From the NCBI GenBank assembly GCA_032353305.1, contig JAUCNG010399477.1, positions 1-10,594 of the forward strand: DNA of 10,594 nt. The letters run 5' to 3'. Source of the stretch: Cephalothrix spiralis. Its lineage: Eukaryota; Nemertea; Palaeonemertea; Archinemertea; Cephalotrichidae. The translations under genes and the position numbers were made by a program. Of the stretch, positions 10,201 to 10,594 are shown one piece after another; positions within the stretch are counted from its first letter, which is position 1, and each line of letters begins with the position of its first letter. The notes below the pieces were generated by a model, which saw nothing but the letters and a program-made list of their open reading frames with translations, was not told where the DNA came from and made no database searches.

Positions 10201-10594
10201 TTAAAGTATAGTAGGACTTACGGTACATTTTTGGTCGATTTTGGATGTCAAGGAGTCCCCCGGGCCCTAAGCTTCATAAGGACTAATCTAATTTTTTTTA
10301 CCGCCGATGGAATTCCTGGACATCAAGAAAAAATATCAATTCAACTGTATCCCAAAAATATATTTCAACATTTTAAAGTTGATCCGTAAACCAATCAATT
10401 CAAATGGCTAAAGTTATTGAATACATGTATTTCCAATTTCCATATGTGATTGTGTATTGTATATAATTAACGATTATTTTTCAGTTAATTTTTGTGTCTG
10501 TTGGCGCAAGTCGTACCCCAAGAAAACAAGATGGATCCACCCCCGCTTCTTACCTTCCTACTCCAAAAAGAGAACAAGTGCCGATGACTATTTT
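1193..10594 (+). CDS. USP34: USP34-like ubiquitin carboxyl-terminal hydrolase, internal part of gene (12 exons, both ends missing)
   Basis: The join is 1193-1263, 1789-1916, 2724-2813, 3165-3257, 3999-4081, 4766-4920, 5974-6090, 7112-7211, 8061-8119, 8387-8590, 9505-9771 and 10485-10594. It gives 1477 nt, a split first codon plus 491 complete codons, with no stop. All introns are GT-AG and the phases match at every junction. Blocks such as VQVRLQFLTCVYSTMGSPD, SAIQYLNNYYIN, CFRRRYAFHLR and VAELRAEVSRWWESLQ match USP34 as I remember it, in the same order. USP34 is a cysteine deubiquitinase of over 3500 residues in humans, reported to act on axin in Wnt signalling and in the DNA-damage response. 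This fragment covers helical N-terminal scaffold and the UBL domain that precedes the peptidase core. The catalytic residues are not here. USP24 and USP9X share this architecture, but the recalled similarity is clearly best to USP34. Confidence 0.9.
1264..1788 (+). other. Intron 1 (phase 0)
   Basis: The donor is gtaagt and the acceptor is ttgttcttttcag. An unrelated frame stays open to 1463 but has no homology and no coding character that I recognise. I see no repeat copy from elsewhere in the window. Confidence 0.85.
1789..1916 (+). CDS. USP34: USP34 exon 2 (residues 24-65)
   Basis: This exon is bounded by ttgttcttttcag and gtaagt. It enters in phase 0 and leaves in phase 2 (last two bases aa). 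It encodes HHLPDGMDVEAEKALCSLVC, followed by FATDRRIRMKFIEACIENL. The pattern of leucine, cysteine and isoleucine with RIRMKFIE is that of the helical repeat scaffold of USP34. As I recall, the human protein has the near-identical stretches EAEKILCSLVC and DRQIRMRFIEGCLENL. Confidence 0.93.
1917..2723 (+). other. Intron 2 (phase 2), carries a MITE-like element
   Basis: The donor is gtaagt and the acceptor is gtgtatttcag. The middle is occupied by the inverted-repeat element at about 2145-2385. The remainder is AT-rich with no coding signal. Confidence 0.85.
2145..2385. mobile_element. MITE-like element with about 24-32 bp terminal inverted repeats
   Basis: The 24 bases at 2154-2177 (starting AGTAAAGAGACTTAACTCC) are the exact reverse complement of 2353-2376. 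Outside the exact arms a looser match continues (cccccaag on the left, tgcggg on the right), suggesting termini of roughly CCC(G/C). The 175-nt interior has no open frame of note. This is the layout of a non-autonomous DNA transposon. I could not define a target-site duplication, so the superfamily is open. Because the arms are still identical, the insertion is probably fairly recent. Confidence 0.65.
2724..2813 (+). CDS. USP34: USP34 exon 3 (residues 66-95)
   Basis: The acceptor is gtgtgtatttcag and the donor is gtaagt. The first base completes a Lys codon (aa+g). The frame then reads SVIVCLRLLPKLFGSFQHY and a charged tail, GRTDTNTVL. RLLPKLFGSFQ matches the family block RLLPKLFGTFQQF. The exon is 90 nt with phase 2 on both sides, so skipping it would keep the frame. 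Confidence 0.93.
2814..3164 (+). other. Intron 3 (phase 2)
   Basis: The donor is gtaagt and the acceptor is catcttcag. The small open frames on both strands between 2894 and 3209 are shadows. The sequence is AT-rich and I recognise no repeat in it. Confidence 0.85.
3165..3257 (+). CDS. USP34: USP34 exon 4 (residues 96-126)
   Basis: The acceptor is tttttcatcttcag and the donor is gtaagt. The first base completes Met (at+g). The frame reads WAEGELKMMNHFFNNLVHF, then MNSVRNGTRSN. WAE.EL.MM..FF.NLV.. is the same block as in human USP34 as remembered. The exon is 93 nt with phase 2 on both sides. The reverse-strand open frames over this exon are shadows. Confidence 0.93.
3258..3998 (+). other. 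Intron 4 (phase 2), carries a SINE fragment
   Basis: The donor is gtaagt and the acceptor is ttttattgcag. Around 3296-3308 there is a tacatgtacatgta run, a word type common in some bivalve genomes. A hairpin with arms 3622-3629 and 3648-3655 (CGGTCAGG / CCTGACCG) and a SINE fragment at 3785-3860 are the only structured parts. Confidence 0.85.
3785..3860 (-). repeat. SINE fragment (internal/3' part), antisense copy A
   Basis: The reverse complement of 3806-3837 matches 8919-8950 at 31 of 32 positions, including GACTTCTCGAAATAGACACA. Weaker similarity extends both ways (cttcacttcact upstream, tatgcycgca downstream). The tRNA-like head is absent, so this is a truncated copy. The palindrome ACAGCTCGAGCTGT at 3795-3808 lies at its edge and is not shared with the copy at 8715. 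Confidence 0.75.
3999..4081 (+). CDS. USP34: USP34 exon 5 (residues 127-154)
   Basis: The acceptor is ttttttattgcag and the donor is gtaagt. The first base completes Leu (ct+a). The frame reads YSFKEEVQVRLQFLTCVYS, then TMGSPDSF. EVQVRLQFLTCV.S..GSPD is among the most conserved stretches in the window and is the strongest single support for USP34. The exon leaves in phase 1. Confidence 0.95.
4082..4765 (+). other. Intron 5 (phase 1)
   Basis: The donor is gtaagt and the acceptor is cgtcatttcag. A possible Tigger/pogo-like transposon end lies at 4137-4212. The remainder is AT-rich with nothing recognisable. Confidence 0.85.
4137..4212. mobile_element. Possible single terminus of a Tigger/pogo-like DNA transposon
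   Basis: CAGTAAACCCTCTAAAAC begins directly after a TA dinucleotide (4135-4136). The continuation gggcactgtcgggacca, followed by ccaaatataaggaag, can fold back imperfectly on the start. From memory this is the form of pogo/Tigger terminal inverted repeats seen widely in invertebrates. No opposing terminus (gagggtttactg) is visible in the intron, so at best this is a broken or solo end. Confidence 0.4.
4766..4920 (+). CDS. USP34: USP34 exon 6 (residues 155-206)
   Basis: The acceptor is atatcgtcatttcag and the donor is gtaagt. The first two bases complete Asn (a+at). The frame reads MTLDQVDNLWNCLVKHKDSS, then a segment ending SLEGF-like (INLEGFKHLFLYK). The blocks TLDQVDNLWNCLV, SWFLTQAKNKDHHA and FKHLFLYK follow the recalled family order (LEQVD.LWHCLV, HWFLNQ..SKD.HA, YKHLFLEK). 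The exon leaves in phase 0. Confidence 0.94.
5094..5145. repeat. Palindromic hairpin, 52 nt
   Basis: ATACCGAC at 5094-5101 and GTCGGTAT at 5138-5145 are exact reverse complements. Between them, aattatt...ttggg and ccc(c)aa...taatt pair again around the centre (ggggccc). It could be a very short fold-back element or a rearranged transposon end. Its AT-rich surroundings make the outer arms unlikely by chance but not impossible. Confidence 0.4.
5640..5940 (-). repeat. tRNA-derived SINE, antisense copy B
   Basis: Read on the minus strand, this has an A-box TAGTACAGAGG (5923-5933) that fits TRGYNNANNNG. It has a B-box GGTTTAAGTCC (5865-5875), 9 of 11 to GGTTCGANTCC, with both changes explicable by CpG decay. 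The body stretch tcagctcatattacttcc then ggttaaat matches the copy at 8715 (tcagctcacattacttcc, ggttaaat). Its 3' part (5649-5714) matches 9231-9300 in the opposite orientation, sharing gcgaaag.gc.cggtg.ccgg. I see no clear target-site duplication. Confidence 0.7.
5929..5935 (+). promoter_or_regulatory. Probable splice branch site of intron 6 (TACTAAC)
   Basis: TACTAAC is the optimal branch-site sequence complementary to U2 snRNA. Its branch A (5934) lies 39 nt from the acceptor AG at 5972-5973, with no other AG in between and a T-rich tract after it. The bases fall in the head of the antisense SINE, overlapping the complement of its A-box (5923-5933). Branch use is inferred from position and sequence only. 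Confidence 0.55.
5974..6090 (+). CDS. USP34: USP34 exon 7 (residues 207-245)
   Basis: The acceptor is ttttgcttatttcag and the donor is gtaaac. The exon is 117 nt, phase 0 on both sides. It begins with MPQLDFENLSMIGLNLLQQL and continues CQLARVANSSFAEPLTEDQ. The initial ATG is not a translation start: the family has EKMPQL continuous with the preceding exon, and exon 6 ends in frame with YK. The frame stays open past the donor until a stop at 6268-6270. I read that extension as intron, because MDMLWGIA resumes in phase at 7112. Confidence 0.95.
6091..7111 (+). other. Intron 7 (phase 0)
   Basis: The donor is gtaaac and the acceptor is tttcttcttcag. The reading frame of exon 7 stays open to 6270. 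A short palindrome AATGATGATCATCATT lies at 6448-6463 and a tandem gatcttttat pair at 6514-6533. A GC-richer island (about 6960-7060) is not coding and matches nothing else here. Confidence 0.85.
7112..7211 (+). CDS. USP34: USP34 exon 8 (residues 246-278)
   Basis: The acceptor is ttttttcttcttcag and the donor is gtaagt. The exon enters in phase 0 and leaves in phase 1. It reads ISGMDMLWGIALRANSSDV, then SISAIQYLNNYYIN. GMD..WGIALRA...DVS..AIQY.N.YYIN is a hallmark block of USP34 and is also recognisable in related large USPs such as USP24. Confidence 0.95.
7212..8060 (+). other. Intron 8 (phase 1)
   Basis: The donor is gtaagt and the acceptor is attttttttcag. The sequence is AT-rich throughout. 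The reverse-strand frame at 7308-7520 is a chance opening. I see no repeat or structured element. Confidence 0.85.
8061..8119 (+). CDS. USP34: USP34 exon 9 (residues 279-298)
   Basis: This short 59-nt exon is bounded by tttttttcag and the donor gtaact, a non-optimal site. The first two bases complete Phe (t+tt). The frame reads GGGNLGKEEEFIQKCMENL, matching the family block K..LEKE.EFI.KCMESL. The exon leaves in phase 0. Exons 8 and 9 together are 159 nt, so only joint skipping keeps the frame. The linker between this block and exon 10 is shorter than in human USP34 as remembered. Confidence 0.92.
8387..8590 (+). CDS. USP34: USP34 exon 10, helical region and first strands of the UBL domain (residues 299-366)
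   Basis: The acceptor is tcaatttattttcag and the donor is gtattt. The exon is 204 nt, phase 0 on both sides. The first part reads SPDSSLLVIQRCLILLTNHL, then ECFRRRYAFHLRNL, matching the recalled family block L.VIERGL.ML..HLEAFRRRFAYHLR. The end reads STIHVTVQPAGLAEK, which corresponds to the first beta hairpin of the UBL domain. An open frame runs on from here to a stop at 8639-8641. That would be an intron-retention product and is not taken as the gene model. Confidence 0.95.
8715..8995 (+). repeat. tRNA-derived SINE, sense copy C
   Basis: The A-box TGGTATAGTAG (8726-8736) fits TRGYNNANNNG. The B-box GGTTCGAATCC (8770-8780) is an exact match to GGTTCGANTCC, and the spacing is normal for a tRNA. 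It is not a functional tRNA: I find no acceptor-stem pairing, and a non-tRNA body follows without a break. The body includes ccttgggcaag (8815-8825), a word common in metazoan SINE central domains from memory. It also carries tcagctcacattacttcc and the 8919-8950 block shared with copy A. The 3' limit is uncertain because an opposed copy adjoins it. Confidence 0.8.
8996..9211 (-). repeat. tRNA-derived SINE, antisense copy D facing copy C
   Basis: On the minus strand the head starts gtgtgcg, like copy C. It has an A-box TGGCAAAGGCGG-type word near 9189-9200 and a degenerate B-box GGATCGAGAACC (about 9138-9149). The 23 bases at 9097-9119 are the exact reverse complement of 8803-8825. Its later part (aggttaaataattga, then ctcccttctgggtaaaccc) resembles copy B rather than copy C. 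C and D are therefore different subtypes or mosaics. The boundary with C is approximate. Confidence 0.7.
9213..9305 (+). repeat. Detached SINE tail, sense orientation
   Basis: This segment aligns with the reverse complement of 5649-5735 (copy B tail). Shared words include aggac.t.atgac.g, aagat.cc.gcgaaag.gc.cggtg.ccgg and tt.ctg. It directly follows the head of copy D but points the other way. It may be the original 3' end of copy C, separated by insertion of D. Alternatively it is a remnant of a third element. Confidence 0.6.
9505..9771 (+). CDS. USP34: USP34 exon 11, central UBL domain (residues 367-455)
   Basis: The exon is 267 nt, phase 0 on both sides. It starts after atttcttttttaag, an AAG acceptor rather than CAG. 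It reads QLTLEMLSSDLVAELRAEVS, then RWWESLQHQQ, an Ala/Gln/Glu-rich linker of about 25 residues, and finally PIRMITLGQELTVDMDEKTL with SDMQFKDKQ. The pattern of strand, helix (VAELRAEV), RMI..GQEL and L.DM.FKD is that of a ubiquitin-like beta-grasp fold, and it matches USP34. The donor is gttcgt, weak for a U1 site. It is supported because the next exon resumes in frame and in homology at once. Confidence 0.93.
9772..10484 (+). other. Intron 11 (phase 0)
   Basis: The donor is gttcgt (weak) and the acceptor is attatttttcag. The intron is mixed in composition, with a GC-richer zone at 10100-10330. A loose inverted pair lies there (10241-10258 against 10309-10327, about 14 of 18 positions). A tacatgtat word occurs at 10422-10430. 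I recognise no coding segment or known repeat. Confidence 0.8.
10485..10594 (+). CDS. USP34: USP34 exon 12, partial (residues 456-491; cut by window end)
   Basis: The acceptor is cgattatttttcag. The exon enters in phase 0 and is still open at the last base. It reads LIFVSVGASRTPRKQDGST, then PASYLPTPKREQVPMTI. LIFVSVGA is the last strand of the UBL domain (MVFVSLGA in human USP34 as recalled). The basic, Pro-rich stretch and the PM.. block that follow also match the family. Two bases of the next codon lie at the edge. Confidence 0.93.

Noticed and set aside
10241-10327. Inverted repeat around 10241-10258 and 10309-10327
   Set aside because: About 14 of 18 positions pair. This is too weak to call an element in a single copy.
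1193-10594. A novel multi-gene or defence-type system
   Set aside because: All coding evidence resolves into one conserved metazoan gene, and the other structure is intronic repeats.

Overview
The window is a piece of nuclear DNA from an animal. It holds an internal part of one large, intron-rich gene on the + strand. Twelve consecutive exons join into one open frame of 491 codons with no stop. Every complete intron is GT-AG, and all reading phases agree. From memory of the family, the protein is the orthologue of USP34, a very large ubiquitin-specific protease (Drosophila puffyeye). Exons 2-12 run collinear with the human protein as I remember it. The fragment covers part of the helical N-terminal half and a ubiquitin-like (UBL) domain that precedes the peptidase core. 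The catalytic Cys and His boxes, the start codon, the promoter and the 3' end are all outside the window. The divergence from vertebrate USP34, the AT-rich introns and the repeats point to an invertebrate bilaterian. TACATGTA-type words occur several times, which would suit a mollusc or other lophotrochozoan, but this is a weak hint.

Layout: 1-1192 is the end of an upstream intron with two GC-rich hairpin repeats. Exons 1-6 (1193-4920) are short and encode helical scaffold. Their introns carry a MITE-like inverted-repeat element (about 2145-2385), a SINE fragment (about 3785-3860) and one Tigger/pogo-like terminus (4137). Exons 7-9 (5974-8119) continue the scaffold. Exons 10 and 11 (8387-8590, 9505-9771) and the start of exon 12 (10485 to the window end) build the UBL domain. 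Intron 10 lies inside that domain and holds two tRNA-derived SINEs facing each other, plus a detached tail piece.

The repeats are the most informative part. At least four segments (3785-3860, 5640-5940, 8715-8995, 8996-9211), plus the tail at 9213-9305, belong to one tRNA-derived SINE family or to related families. Three copies have recognisable A and B boxes. The antisense copy in intron 6 ends only about 33 nt before exon 7, and its antisense A-box region supplies an exact TACTAAC branch-site word 39 nt upstream of the AG. The opposed pair in intron 10 can form a long intramolecular hairpin. Several neighbouring exons (3, 4, 7, 10, 11) have lengths divisible by three, so skipping them would keep the frame. 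I found no bacterial-type operon, CRISPR array, toxin, virus or RNA gene, and no new multi-gene system.
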